A stretch of 64,000 nucleotides of DNA. It comes from Nocardioides marmorisolisilvae. GTDB taxonomy: Bacteria; Actinomycetota; Actinomycetes; Propionibacteriales; Nocardioidaceae. The notes below the pieces were generated by a model. It saw nothing but the letters and a program-made list of their open reading frames with translations, searched no databases and was not told the DNA's origin. The position numbers were made by a program, and so were the translations under genes. Below, piece after piece: positions 52,671 through 61,635 of this stretch. Each line of letters opens with the position of its first letter. Position 1 is the first letter of the stretch. The stretch is taken from contig NZ_CP134227.1 in assembly GCF_031656915.1 (NCBI RefSeq), positions 3,596,001-3,660,000 on the forward strand, read 5' to 3'.

Positions 52671-53822
52671 ATGGCCGAGCAGGCTCCGGTCCCAGAGCGG
52701 CCCGATTCCCAGAGCGACCGCACTCGCGGAGGAACAGTGGTTCTACACAGCGAACCTTCCGTCCGGGGAGGACGCCAGGGAGATCCGGCTGGCTCCCTTC
52801 CGCCTGAGGAATCCAGTGGTCGGGCGGCTGGAGCCGGCTCGGGCGCCACCGGTGCCTGGACCCGCCGGGTTTGGAGATTTGGTGCCGGAGCGGGCCCAGG
52901 CGTCGTGCTGGTCGCGATCTGCATCTATTTCGCGCTCACTACTAGCCACTTCGCCTCGCTGGACAACGTGCAAGCGATCATCGTCCAGGCTTCGATCATC
53001 CTGATCCTGGCGGTTGGTGCCACGTACGTGATCGTGATGGGCAGCATCGACCTTTCCGTGGAGGGCGTCATGGCGGCAGCAGCGCTGACGTTCGCTCTGT
53101 TGGTGCGCAACAGCGTTAACCACCACAGCTTCGGGCTCCTGGCGGTGGTTGCCGCAGTGGCGGTCGGTCTGCTCATGGGTGCGTTCAGTGGCGCAGTTCA
53201 CGTCCTTCTGCGGGTCCCGTCCTTCATGGTGACCCTCGGTACCTGGTTCATCGGCCTGGGCATCGCAACCGTGCTCTTTGGCAGCCAGCAACCGCAGATC
53301 ATGGATAGCTCGATCCTCGGCTGGAGCCAGCCGGGGCTTCTCGGCCTGCCACTCCTGACCTACATCGCAATCGCGGTAACCCTGCTCGCCGTACTGCTCG
53401 GCAAGTACACCAAGTTCGGTAGATACAACTACGGCATCGGTGGCGACGAGTCGATCGTCAAGCTGTCCGGCGTGAACATCAGCCGACACAAGATCCTTGT
53501 GTTTGTCCTTGCGGGCGGCTGCAGCGCGCTTGCGGGCGTACTGACGACAGTCCAGCTGGGCAACGCAAGTGTCGACATGAGCTCGGGCCACCTGTTCATC
53601 ACCCTCTCGGGAGTAGTCGTGGGAGGAACACTGCTCAGCGGTGGCCGAGGCGGGGTATTCCACAGTGTGATCGGAGTCTTCATCCTCACTACTTTGGGCG
53701 ACGGACTGATCCTTGCCGGGGTCAGTCCCTACTGGCAGGGCGCGATCCAGGGCCTGATCATCGTCGGGGCGGTACTGGCCGCAAGCTGGCCTGCCAGAGC
53801 ACCGTTGAGGGTGGTGAAGTGA
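52671..53822 (+). CDS. Sugar ABC importer permease 1 (RbsC-like)
   Basis: This 383-residue membrane protein has a long hydrophilic N-terminus (about 75 residues, rich in E, R, G and S), then about 8-9 membrane segments of the BPD_transp_2 type. YVIVMGSIDLSVEGVMAAAA, a VPSFMVTLGTWFIGLGIATV segment and the late ITLSGVVVGGTLLSGGRGGVF identify the RbsC-like family. The extended N-terminus is unusual and of unknown role. Confidence 0.9.
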   Translation: MAEQAPVPERPDSQSDRTRGGTVVLHSEPSVRGGRQGDPAGSLPPEESSGRAAGAGSGATGAWTRRVWRFGAGAGPGVVLVAICIYFALTTSHFASLDNVQAIIVQASIILILAVGATYVIVMGSIDLSVEGVMAAAALTFALLVRNSVNHHSFGLLAVVAAVAVGLLMGAFSGAVHVLLRVPSFMVTLGTWFIGLGIATVLFGSQQPQIMDSSILGWSQPGLLGLPLLTYIAIAVTLLAVLLGKYTKFGRYNYGIGGDESIVKLSGVNISRHKILVFVLAGGCSALAGVLTTVQLGNASVDMSSGHLFITLSGVVVGGTLLSGGRGGVFHSVIGVFILTTLGDGLILAGVSPYWQGAIQGLIIVGAVLAASWPARAPLRVVK

Positions 53823-55357
53823 TGAGTGCACCATCAGCGGCCAGCCTCTTGGAGATTCACGGCGCCACCAAACAATTCGCAGCCGTACGAGCACTCGACA
53901 ATGCCAGCCTGCACGTCAGGCATGGCGAGGTCGTCGGGCTCGTCGGAGAGAACGGTGCCGGCAAGTCGACGATCCTCAAGGTGCTCTCCGGCAACTACCA
54001 GCTAGATTCGGGCACGTTGCTCGTTGGCGGGGTGGAGCGACGTCTCGGAGGTCCCCGAGATGCCGCTAGGGCCGGTGTTGGTGTCGTACATCAGGAGCAG
54101 TCGCTCCTACCCAATCTGACCGTGGCCGAAAATATCCTCCTTGGATGCGAACGAAGCGCAGCTTCCTTCGGGATTTATAGGAAGCGCGCGATGAACGAGC
54201 GCGCTGCCGCGTTGCTCGCACGGGTCGGTACGCGCGTCGACCCCCGGGCGCTTACGGAGACGCTGTCATTCGCCCAGCGTCAGATGGTCGAGATTGCGAA
54301 GGCGCTTGCGGTGCAGGACCAGTCATCATCGCGCGAAACCGTTGTGTGCCTGGACGAAGCTACCTCCGTGCTCGACAGCGATGACATCGACGCCCTTTAC
54401 CGCGAGGTGCAGAGGCTGCGTGGGCTCGGAGGCGTCATATTCGTCTCGCATCGGCTGGACGAGGTACTGCGATTCTCCGATCGCATCTACGTGATGCGCG
54501 ACGGCCGCGTGGTCGCCGAGCGTCGAGTCGCAGAGGCGAGCGAACAAGAGTTGCATCAGTTGATGGTGGGTCGGGACTCGCGTGCAGAGTTCTACCTACA
54601 GTCGCGCCAGAACGATGCTCCCGACGCCGAGACAGTCCTGAAGATTAAGAACCTGGGCTCTGCAAGAAGCTTCCACGATGTCTCCTTCGATGTGGCCAGA
54701 GGCGAGATCCTCGGCATCGCCGGAGTGGTCGGCTCCGGCCGTGAGGAACTCTGCCGAGCGCTGTACGGCGCCCAGCAGGTCACCGAAGGGACCATGGTTC
54801 TTGACGGCCGGTCATACGCCCCACGCTCACCGGGTGCGGCTACCCGTCGAGGCGTCGCGTACATCCCAGCTGAACGAAAGACCGAGGGTGTCGTCATTGG
54901 CTTGAGTGCTGGCGAGAACCTGTTCGTAACGTCCCCGAAAGTCGGTAGCCGAGGGCCTTTCGTGTCCCACCGGGCTCGCCGGAAGATCGCTGCCGACAAC
55001 CTTGCCAAGATGCACGTCCGACCCAACGACCCATCACTCGATGTAGGAAGCCTTAGTGGTGGAAACCAACAGAAGGTGGCACTCGCACGATGCCTGCTTG
55101 TGCCGGACTTGAAGGTTCTGATCCTGGACCATCCCACCCGTGGTCTCGACGTTGGAGCCAAGGAGGACCTGTACCAACTGTTCAGAGAGCTGAGTGAGCG
55201 AGGCATCGCGATGGTGCTTATCGCTGAGTCCCTCGATGAGTTGATCGGCTTGAGCAACAGGATCATCGTCATGCGCGACGGTCGGACCTCAAAGACCTTG
55301 CAAACTCCTGCAGCCGCCAAGCCGAAAAAGGTCGATATCGTCGGAGAGATGGTCTAA
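53822..55357 (+). CDS. Sugar ABC importer ATPase with two nucleotide-binding domains (RbsA-like)
   Basis: ATG 53822 (or GTG 53819, in the same frame) gives about 511 residues. Domain 1 has Walker A GENGAGKSTILK, signature-like LSFAQRQMVEIAKAL and Walker B VVCLDEATSVLDSDD. Domain 2 has degenerate GVVGSGREEL, signature LSGGNQQKVALARCL and LILDHPTRGLDVGA, as is normal in RbsA/MglA. The gene overlaps the permease stop and is followed 5 nt later by the second permease gene. Confidence 0.93.
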   Translation: MSAPSAASLLEIHGATKQFAAVRALDNASLHVRHGEVVGLVGENGAGKSTILKVLSGNYQLDSGTLLVGGVERRLGGPRDAARAGVGVVHQEQSLLPNLTVAENILLGCERSAASFGIYRKRAMNERAAALLARVGTRVDPRALTETLSFAQRQMVEIAKALAVQDQSSSRETVVCLDEATSVLDSDDIDALYREVQRLRGLGGVIFVSHRLDEVLRFSDRIYVMRDGRVVAERRVAEASEQELHQLMVGRDSRAEFYLQSRQNDAPDAETVLKIKNLGSARSFHDVSFDVARGEILGIAGVVGSGREELCRALYGAQQVTEGTMVLDGRSYAPRSPGAATRRGVAYIPAERKTEGVVIGLSAGENLFVTSPKVGSRGPFVSHRARRKIAADNLAKMHVRPNDPSLDVGSLSGGNQQKVALARCLLVPDLKVLILDHPTRGLDVGAKEDLYQLFRELSERGIAMVLIAESLDELIGLSNRIIVMRDGRTSKTLQTPAAAKPKKVDIVGEMV

Positions 55358-55362
55358 TCACT

Positions 55363-56358
55363 ATGGCTACAGAACTCACAGATCGCCAGAGAAGAGCTTC
55401 GCTGCTCGCTGGGCACGGTCTCGCCGGGCGGCACGTCAGGAGCATCGCCCCGCTATTGGTGCTCGTCGTTCTCGTCGTAGTCATTGGATTGCGGCAACCA
55501 CTGTTCTTCTCCGAACGCAGCCAGACAACGGTCGTCAACCAGGCAATTCCAATTCTGCTCCTTGCGCTTGGCCAGATGTTCGTTGTCCTGATCGGGGGCA
55601 TCGACCTTTCCAACGCCGCGGCCACCTCCCTGCTAGGGGTGCTGCTGGCCGAATGGCTGCCGCACATGGGGGTGCTCGCGATCGTTCTCGTGATCCTGTG
55701 CGGCGTCGGAATCGGACTCGTGAACGGAGTCGTCTGCGCTTACGGCCAGGTTCCGTCCTTCGTTGCGACACTGGGAACGCTGGCGCTCTTTCAAGCACTC
55801 GCGCTGGTGATCTCACATGGTTCGGCCATCACAGTGAGCAACAACTACGGCGCCATCGGCTGGCTGGCAACGGGCAGCATCGGCGGCATCGCCCCAGGGT
55901 TTCTGATCGGCGTGGTCGCGGTCGTGGTCGTGGGTGTCGCTTTCCGCGCTCTGCGTCGTGGCGGCGTCTTCCACACCGTTGGCCTTGCTGAACAGGCCGC
56001 CATCATGTGTGGCATCTCCGCGAAGGCGGTGAGAGTGTCTGCGTTCGCCCTCTCGGGGCTCTTTGCCAGTCTCGCCTCGTTGTACCTGACCGCGAGCCAG
56101 TTCAGTGCGGCACCCGGACTCGCCGACTCACTCCTGTTGCCCGCTATCGCTGCGACGGTAGTCGGCGGTGTTGCCATCACAGGCGGCGTTGGCGGCCCGG
56201 TGGGTGTGCTGTTCGGGGCGCTCATCATGAGCGTGCTGCGGATCGGGTCGACCATCGCAGGCATCGATCCGACCTACCAAGACATCATTTATGGCGCGGC
56301 GGTGATCATCGCGGTCGGAGCGACAATCGATCGTCGAAAGCTCTCGATGATCAAGTAG
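55363..56358 (+). CDS. Sugar ABC importer permease 2 (RbsC-like)
   Basis: This 331-residue BPD_transp_2 permease has about 9 membrane segments. LALGQMFVVLIGGIDLSNAA, GQVPSFVATLGTLALFQALALV, GLAEQAAIMCGISAKAVR and VVGGVAITGGVGGPVGVLFGA are typical. With permease 1 it forms a two-permease importer, as in autoinducer-2 or rhamnose transporters. It ends the LacI-controlled operon. The next 172 nt (56359-56530) contain no gene and no strong terminator that I can defend. Confidence 0.92.
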   Translation: MATELTDRQRRASLLAGHGLAGRHVRSIAPLLVLVVLVVVIGLRQPLFFSERSQTTVVNQAIPILLLALGQMFVVLIGGIDLSNAAATSLLGVLLAEWLPHMGVLAIVLVILCGVGIGLVNGVVCAYGQVPSFVATLGTLALFQALALVISHGSAITVSNNYGAIGWLATGSIGGIAPGFLIGVVAVVVVGVAFRALRRGGVFHTVGLAEQAAIMCGISAKAVRVSAFALSGLFASLASLYLTASQFSAAPGLADSLLLPAIAATVVGGVAITGGVGGPVGVLFGALIMSVLRIGSTIAGIDPTYQDIIYGAAVIIAVGATIDRRKLSMIK

Positions 56359-56530
56359 CGGTCAGCAGAAGCGTCGTACCGCAAGCCATGCGGTGCTTTG
56401 GGCCTGCCGATCCTGAGCTTGACCCGGACCCGGGTGTCCCCAAGCACCCGGCCGAACCGAGATGGCCGGTCCGCGGAGGTCGCTTCATCGGCTAGGTCAT
56501 CTACCTCGTACGGGAGGGTGGCCGAACGCG

Positions 56531-58453
56531 TCAGGGCGCTGGCGGCGGGTCGTGGATCAAGGTGAGGGTCGTGGTGCCGCTGTAGCCCCCTCCGTCGCTC
56601 GCATCCAGCGTCTTCTGTGCGAACACGTCACCACTGGCGCGGTCGAGGTCGATGCCCATCGATCCATCCGGGTTCGGGGTCGTTCCGTCGCGGATCACGC
56701 CGGTGACCAGCACGTCGGTCCACCACCGCGCACTGTCGTAGTTTGTCGGACCGGACTGGCAGTCGCCCTTCTCCTGGACCTGGTACTGCTCCGTCGCGCT
56801 GGAGTTGAGGTCGAGCTTGACGTCGCCGACCGTCTGTCCAGAGATGGTGAAGGTCAGCCCCGGCACCTGCACAGAGTTGGCGACACCGCTGAGCAGCGAC
56901 TCGGTCGTGGTCGAGTGTTCGTCGTTCACCCCGCAGTCCCCGGTCGTGGTCACCGTTCCACTCGCGTCGGCGTATGTCCCGTCGCCAGTGCCGTCCAGCG
57001 GCACTGACCCGGAGACGACAGGGGCGCTGAGGTCCGGCTTGATCTCGACGGAGGCCTGGTAGTGCCACTGCCAACTCCCGGTCTCCGAGGAGTCGACCTT
57101 GCCAGCGTCGTAGCGCACCTGGGAGTCGAGCTCGAGTTTGAACCGGAGGCACTGGTAGAGCTCGGAGGTCGGAACCGGGGCGCCGAGCAGGGCGAGGTCG
57201 CGTGCCTGGGGGACGATGTTGCGCCCGATCTCGGTGATGTCGTGGTTGGTCACACAGCGTTGCTGGGCCCGATGGTAGATCCCATGAGCGAGCTTGGCCA
57301 CGGTCGGCATCACCCGGTCCCTGATCGCAGCGCTGTCCGAGCCAGCACCGGTGATGAGGGCGTTGTCTCGCGCCCAGGTGAGCAGGTCGCGGATGGCCAC
57401 CCGCGCTGGATCGTCCGCCGTGAGGCCGGGTGGTACCTCGTCGGCCATGATGGCCTTGAGCCAGTCGTCGAACACCGACGCCACGGCCTTGTCCGCGTCG
57501 TCTGAGGACATATCCCCATCGCGGAGGTCGCCGAGGATTTGGGCGAGCATCGAGTCGTAGAAGCCGGTGTCGTCCGAGGCTGCTGGAGCGCCCGCCGGGC
57601 CGGTTGGTGAGTTGTCGAGCCCGTAGCCACTGAAGTGCGCAACAGGTACCTGGATCTTGCTGCGCGAGGGTCCCAGTGGGACCGCCTGCAGGCCCGCGCC
57701 ACCGCCGCTGTAACCGAGGCCGACCTGGCGCCGCAACGGCACCGCGTGCTTGGGAGTGATCGTCAAGGTGGCGCCGCGGACCAGTGCAAGACCCTCGGGG
57801 GCAAGCTGCACACCGCCGACCACCACCCCCCGAAGCCCGCCTGCGACCAGTGACGTCCACGGCGTCATGGTGATCTTGGTGCCGTCAGGCACGGAGCCCT
57901 TGGGCACAGAGAGCGTGAACCGGGTGCCATTCGCCGCCTTCGCCGCCAACATGCCGCCCGCTGAGCCGATCGTCGCGGTGTGGACAGCGGCAGAGTCGAG
58001 CTTCGTGGTCGCGTGTACCGGCTGCGCGAAGCGATGCGGCACCGGCACCATCCCGACCCGCTGGGATGTTGCACATCCGTGCGAGCTCGAACCCGGGCAC
58101 GCCACCAGGAACCAGGTACCTGTGGCGAGGTGCGCCGGGACCCTCAGCTTCGCGGTGCCCCTCCGGTGGGCGATGCGCACCTTCGCCTTGACCTGGACGT
58201 CCGCGGCGCCATGCCTGGCATCACGGGAGAGCCAGAATCTCGGCGGCACCGGCGAGCGGAACTTCACCGCGAATCGCGCCCCGTGACGGAGCACCGCGGG
58301 TGGGTTCCCCAGATGTGACACCTTGGCGCCCTTCGCGCTCGCGCTGACCGCCCCGGTCGTGCCTGCGAGTGCGAGCATCACCGCACAAAGTCCGACCAAG
58401 CAGTTGATCCGGAGCCGGCCGGGCCGGCCCACGGGAGACACCAAGGCACCCAT
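56531..58453 (-). CDS. Large secreted protein with ZU5-like segment
   Basis: This 640-residue protein has a signal peptide (CLVGLCAVMLALAGTTGAVSASA near 18-40). An Ig-like basic region follows to about 145, then ATIGSAGGMLAAKAANGTRF followed by LSVPKGSVPDGTKITMTPW (about 160-200), the pattern of a ZU5 domain (x-I-x-x-x-GG...vPxGxvxxxtxI). Residues 290-430 are helical, with two cysteines that could pair. The last 200 residues are beta-rich and include GDCGVNDEHSTTTE and GDCQSGPTNYDSARWW. No enzyme motif is seen. It is likely cell-surface or secreted, and lies 151 nt downstream of the conjugation genes on the same strand. Confidence 0.7.
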   Translation of the reverse strand: MGALVSPVGRPGRLRINCLVGLCAVMLALAGTTGAVSASAKGAKVSHLGNPPAVLRHGARFAVKFRSPVPPRFWLSRDARHGAADVQVKAKVRIAHRRGTAKLRVPAHLATGTWFLVACPGSSSHGCATSQRVGMVPVPHRFAQPVHATTKLDSAAVHTATIGSAGGMLAAKAANGTRFTLSVPKGSVPDGTKITMTPWTSLVAGGLRGVVVGGVQLAPEGLALVRGATLTITPKHAVPLRRQVGLGYSGGGAGLQAVPLGPSRSKIQVPVAHFSGYGLDNSPTGPAGAPAASDDTGFYDSMLAQILGDLRDGDMSSDDADKAVASVFDDWLKAIMADEVPPGLTADDPARVAIRDLLTWARDNALITGAGSDSAAIRDRVMPTVAKLAHGIYHRAQQRCVTNHDITEIGRNIVPQARDLALLGAPVPTSELYQCLRFKLELDSQVRYDAGKVDSSETGSWQWHYQASVEIKPDLSAPVVSGSVPLDGTGDGTYADASGTVTTTGDCGVNDEHSTTTESLLSGVANSVQVPGLTFTISGQTVGDVKLDLNSSATEQYQVQEKGDCQSGPTNYDSARWWTDVLVTGVIRDGTTPNPDGSMGIDLDRASGDVFAQKTLDASDGGGYSGTTTLTLIHDPPPAP

Positions 58454-58604
58454 GCTTGTCAGCGTGGCACCGCGCCGCGAGATATGGGTCGAATCCCTGG
58501 AATCCAGGACCGGCGGACTACTCCACGGCTTCGACCGGGTGTCGCGACCACAGACCGGGCGGGAGGCGGTGCGTCGCCCTTGACCTGCCGAACAAGCGGT
58601 GGAG

Positions 58605-60476
58605 TCACTGCATTCGGATCTCGTGGGCGAGCCAGGCGGACGGATCGGTCGGGTCCTGGTAGATCGTCCCGCCGTGGGGGTGGACCTCGAAGTGCAGGTG
58701 GCAGCCGGTGGCGTTGCCTTCGGCGCCGGCGCGGCCGATCTGTTGGCCGACGGTGACGGCTTGGCCGTTGATGACGGATTCGGATTCCATGTGGGCGTAC
58801 CAGGTGGTCAGCGTGCCCGGGCCGGCGCTCTGGATCTTCACCAGGTTTGGTCCGGCCCAGGCCTGGGTGTGGTCGAGGATGACGGTTCCAGATGTGGCGG
58901 CGTAGACGGGGGTGCCGCAGGGGACGGCGAAGTCGGTGCCGGTGTGGAAGCTCGACCACAGGGATCCGCGGTGGCCGAAGTTGTGCTCGTCGGTGCCAGC
59001 GAGATTGGCAGGGACTGGCCAGGTCACGGAGCCGAGCCCGTGCGCGGCGGCGAGGACGGTGTCGCAGCTGGCGGTAGCGCCGTCGGCGAGGAGGGCCTGG
59101 ACGGTGCTGGAGCCGGTCAGCGCGGACAGCAGCCGCAGGGCGTGGGACCAGTACGGGGTGTAGTAGCTCGGGTCGGCGTTGTGTTGGGTGCGGTGGGCGG
59201 CGATGGTCGGGGGCAGGCTGGTCCAGCCGGGGACTTGGAGCAGCGCCTTGTAGAAGTTCAGCGATGAGGTGCGTGGGTCCATCCGGTCGGCGAGTGATCC
59301 CCAGGCGCCGCCGGCGCGTTGCTGGAACAGGCCTCGGGAGTCGGGGCCGGCGGTGTCGCCGTGGTCGAGGACGCGCAGACCGGATTCGCCGATTGCGGTC
59401 ATCAGCGCGATGGCCTTGGCCTTGAGGGGTACGCCGAGCTGCTGGCCGGCGGCGATGATCGCGGCAGCGTTGTGGAGCTGCTCGGCGTCGAAGCCGGCCA
59501 CTGAAGGATGTGACAGGGCCGGGGCCGCGGCCCGGTTGGCGTGCGCGGAAGGTTCTGCGTCGGCGGTGCGTGCGGCGGAGAAGTCGGCTTGCACACCACG
59601 GTGGTCGGAGTAGAGCCCGAAGGTGTTCTGCCGCAGGGGCACCAGTGCGCCAGTCTGGTAGAAGATCCAGTCGAAGGTGCCGCCGCGGTCGTAGGTGGCC
59701 CATCCGGCGGCGGGCTTGCCGAGCGCCCGATACGTGGGGATCATGCCGACCGGTGTCATCGCGGGGAGCGGTCCCCACCATTCGTCGCCCGGGCCGCCGT
59801 TGTGGGGGTAGTAGGTGTTCAGATCGCCTGCGACCAGGACGGGTCCGCTCTTCTGCAGCTGTTGTGCCAGCCAGGCGAGGTTCTTGAACCCGGCGGCGTC
59901 CTCGTGCTTGCGCAGTGTGTCGTGGTCGCGCCGTGGGTTGACCATGGTGTGGGCCGAGACGACCGATACTTGCGTCCCGGATGCGGAGCGCAGGGTCACC
60001 CAGGTGGCGTAGCGCGAGTCGAGCCGCTCGTAGTGACCGCGCACCGGGCGGGTCAGCCGGATGAAGCCCCTCGCGGCTGGGGTCCAGCGATCAGCACGCC
60101 AGAGCACCGCGGTCTCCCGGGCGGGGCTGCGCCGGCCGTCGAAGGACACCGGTGCCCGCCACATGCCGTAGCCGGGCCGGGTGAGCTGGCCGTCGCTGCG
60201 GCTGTTGACTTCGTTGAGGGTGACGAAGTCCGGGTCGCGGCCGACGATGTTGGCCAGATCGGATGCGAAATGGTGGGTGGGTTCGCTGATCTTGAGGTTG
60301 GCCTGGATCAGCCTGAGCCTCGCGCCTGGGCCAGCCTGGCCGCTGTGGGCTGCGGCCAGCTGCGGGGTGGGCAGGCAGCCGGCATCGTCGCGGGCCCCGA
60401 ACATAGTCTCGAAGACGATCAGGCTGCTCATCACCAGCCCGACGGCCGCGATGATGGCGATCGCTGCCCGGTTCAT
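58605..60476 (-). CDS. Membrane-anchored EEP nuclease-like / lysozyme-like / M23 peptidase fusion
   Basis: ATG 60476 overlaps the previous stop and gives 623 residues; the frame continues upstream to 60989 but is non-coding there. One membrane segment (about 4-23) is followed by an exonuclease-endonuclease-phosphatase domain (50-300) with N60, E89 (TLNEV), H176 (VSAH), D218/N220 (AGDLN), D269 (FDW) and D291/H292 (SDHRG). A helical segment follows (330-455) with IGESGLRVLDHG and DSRGLFQQR, a goose-lysozyme-like pattern. The M23 peptidase (490-610) has HTGTDF (H511, D515) and CHLHFEVH (H593, H595). The M23 part should cut cell-wall peptide bridges for DNA transfer. The role of the nuclease-like part is unknown. 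Confidence 0.85.
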   Translation of the reverse strand: MNRAAIAIIAAVGLVMSSLIVFETMFGARDDAGCLPTPQLAAAHSGQAGPGARLRLIQANLKISEPTHHFASDLANIVGRDPDFVTLNEVNSRSDGQLTRPGYGMWRAPVSFDGRRSPARETAVLWRADRWTPAARGFIRLTRPVRGHYERLDSRYATWVTLRSASGTQVSVVSAHTMVNPRRDHDTLRKHEDAAGFKNLAWLAQQLQKSGPVLVAGDLNTYYPHNGGPGDEWWGPLPAMTPVGMIPTYRALGKPAAGWATYDRGGTFDWIFYQTGALVPLRQNTFGLYSDHRGVQADFSAARTADAEPSAHANRAAAPALSHPSVAGFDAEQLHNAAAIIAAGQQLGVPLKAKAIALMTAIGESGLRVLDHGDTAGPDSRGLFQQRAGGAWGSLADRMDPRTSSLNFYKALLQVPGWTSLPPTIAAHRTQHNADPSYYTPYWSHALRLLSALTGSSTVQALLADGATASCDTVLAAAHGLGSVTWPVPANLAGTDEHNFGHRGSLWSSFHTGTDFAVPCGTPVYAATSGTVILDHTQAWAGPNLVKIQSAGPGTLTTWYAHMESESVINGQAVTVGQQIGRAGAEGNATGCHLHFEVHPHGGTIYQDPTDPSAWLAHEIRMQ

Positions 60477-61012
60477 CACAGGCTCGCGTGGTCGAAGCCG
60501 GTGGTCGGGTGGGACGGGGGCTTGGATTGGGGCTTGGGCTGGGGATGGCGGGGGAAGATGATCTCGGCGGCCAGCCACGGCGCGGTGGGGGAGCGCCGCG
60601 AGAGGCGTACGCCGAAGAGGCCGTGGTCGGTGTCGAACCAGACGGTCGCTGCGGTTGCCACCGGGGAGCGTCGTACGACGGCCAGGCCGGTGAGCGTGAG
60701 TCGTGGGATCTGGCTGGGGTCGGTGTAGGCGTAGTCCTGGCGGCCCTCGGCATTGAGCAGCGGACGCAGGCCGGCCCACCAGTGGTGGTAGTCCAGCCGT
60801 GGTCGTGACCAGGTCGCCAGCACCCTCCGTGCGGCGCTGCCCGGCCCCGGCACGGTCGTTGGCTGGCCGCTTGGTGCGGGCGCGGGTGCGATTGAGGGCA
60901 GGGGCGCTGTGCTGTGGATGGGGGTCGTTGGTGCGGCGTGCTCCGGGGTGCTGCCGCAACCGCTCAGGGCGAGCACACCCACGGAACACAGCGCCACCAG
61001 CTGCCGCCTCAT
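60476..61012 (-). CDS. Conjugation-operon lipoprotein
   Basis: ATG 61012 gives 178 residues; a longer frame to 61423 is antisense-like and arginine-rich. It has a signal peptide with lipobox LSGC (MRRQLVALCSVGVLALSGCG). A Pro/Ala/Thr-rich linker (about 25-60) and a globular part (about 60-150) follow, containing WWAGLRPLLNAEGRQDYAYTDP and PRLTLTGLAVV, similar to small Mce- or VirB8-like exposed domains. The C-terminus is rich in Pro and Lys. It overlaps its neighbours on both sides. A role in the outer part of the transfer channel is inferred from context. Confidence 0.75.
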   Translation of the reverse strand: MRRQLVALCSVGVLALSGCGSTPEHAAPTTPIHSTAPLPSIAPAPAPSGQPTTVPGPGSAARRVLATWSRPRLDYHHWWAGLRPLLNAEGRQDYAYTDPSQIPRLTLTGLAVVRRSPVATAATVWFDTDHGLFGVRLSRRSPTAPWLAAEIIFPRHPQPKPQSKPPSHPTTGFDHASL

Positions 61013-61635
61013 GCGCCCGCCCGGGGTGCGGACGGACCGGCGCCGGCGGAGGCCAGCTCGGGGTCGAGGTCGGCGTCGGGGCCGAGGTCGGGTGTCGGGG
61101 GTCCGTAGGACGCGGCCGGACGGGGGCGGTGTTGGGTGCTGCATTCGATGGCGAACGCTCCGTGTTGGAGCCGATGCAGGACGCCGGGTAGCCACCGGTC
61201 GTGCCAGTCCGCGGCCGCGGTCAAGGGTGGGTCGTTGTCCTCGTAGGCCTGTTGCCAGGCCAGCCAGAGCGCGGTGAGCTCCTCGACGACCTCGGGGTGT
61301 TCGGCCCAGCAGGTCGGGATGGTGCGGGCGAGCGGGTAGCGGGCACGCAACCAGCCGACCCAATCGGTCAGCTGTCGCCACAGCTCGTCGCGACCCTTGG
61401 GTCCGAGGTTGCGCCAGCACCATGCCGTCGAAGAGGCAGCGATGCTGCTCGTGTTGCCGGTGGTTTCGAGGTCGTCGATCCGGGCGGCCAGTCCGGCGGC
61501 GGTGTCGACTGCCTCGTGGGCCAGTTCGTCGAGGTCGCGGCGCAGCCTGCTGATCATCTGTGCGTGGCTGAGCAGCTGCCGGGCGAGCGGGTCGCCTTCG
61601 GGCGACGGTGGAGGTGGTGTCGTGTCGGTGCTCAT
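61009..61635 (-). CDS. DUF4913-domain conjugation protein
   Basis: This 208-residue protein has a coiled-coil-like N-terminus (LLSHAQMISRLRRDLDELAHEAVDTAAGLAARIDDLE). The DUF4913 core follows, with CWRNLGPKGRDELWRQLTDWVGWLRARYPLARTIPTCWAEHPEVVEELTAL (about 73-123) and a C-terminal WHDRWLPGVLHRLQ. This family is found, as I recall, in actinobacterial mobile elements next to TraD-like genes. Function unknown. It overlaps both neighbours by 4 nt. Confidence 0.8.
   Translation of the reverse strand: MSTDTTPPPPSPEGDPLARQLLSHAQMISRLRRDLDELAHEAVDTAAGLAARIDDLETTGNTSSIAASSTAWCWRNLGPKGRDELWRQLTDWVGWLRARYPLARTIPTCWAEHPEVVEELTALWLAWQQAYEDNDPPLTAAADWHDRWLPGVLHRLQHGAFAIECSTQHRPRPAASYGPPTPDLGPDADLDPELASAGAGPSAPRAGA

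Noticed and set aside
58605-61423. Long minus-strand frames extending upstream of the EEP-M23 gene (to 60989) and of the lipoprotein gene (to 61423)
   Set aside because: The extensions overlap the preceding genes in another frame and are Arg/Pro-rich. Internal ATGs with signal or membrane segments and 1-4 nt overlaps are better starts.
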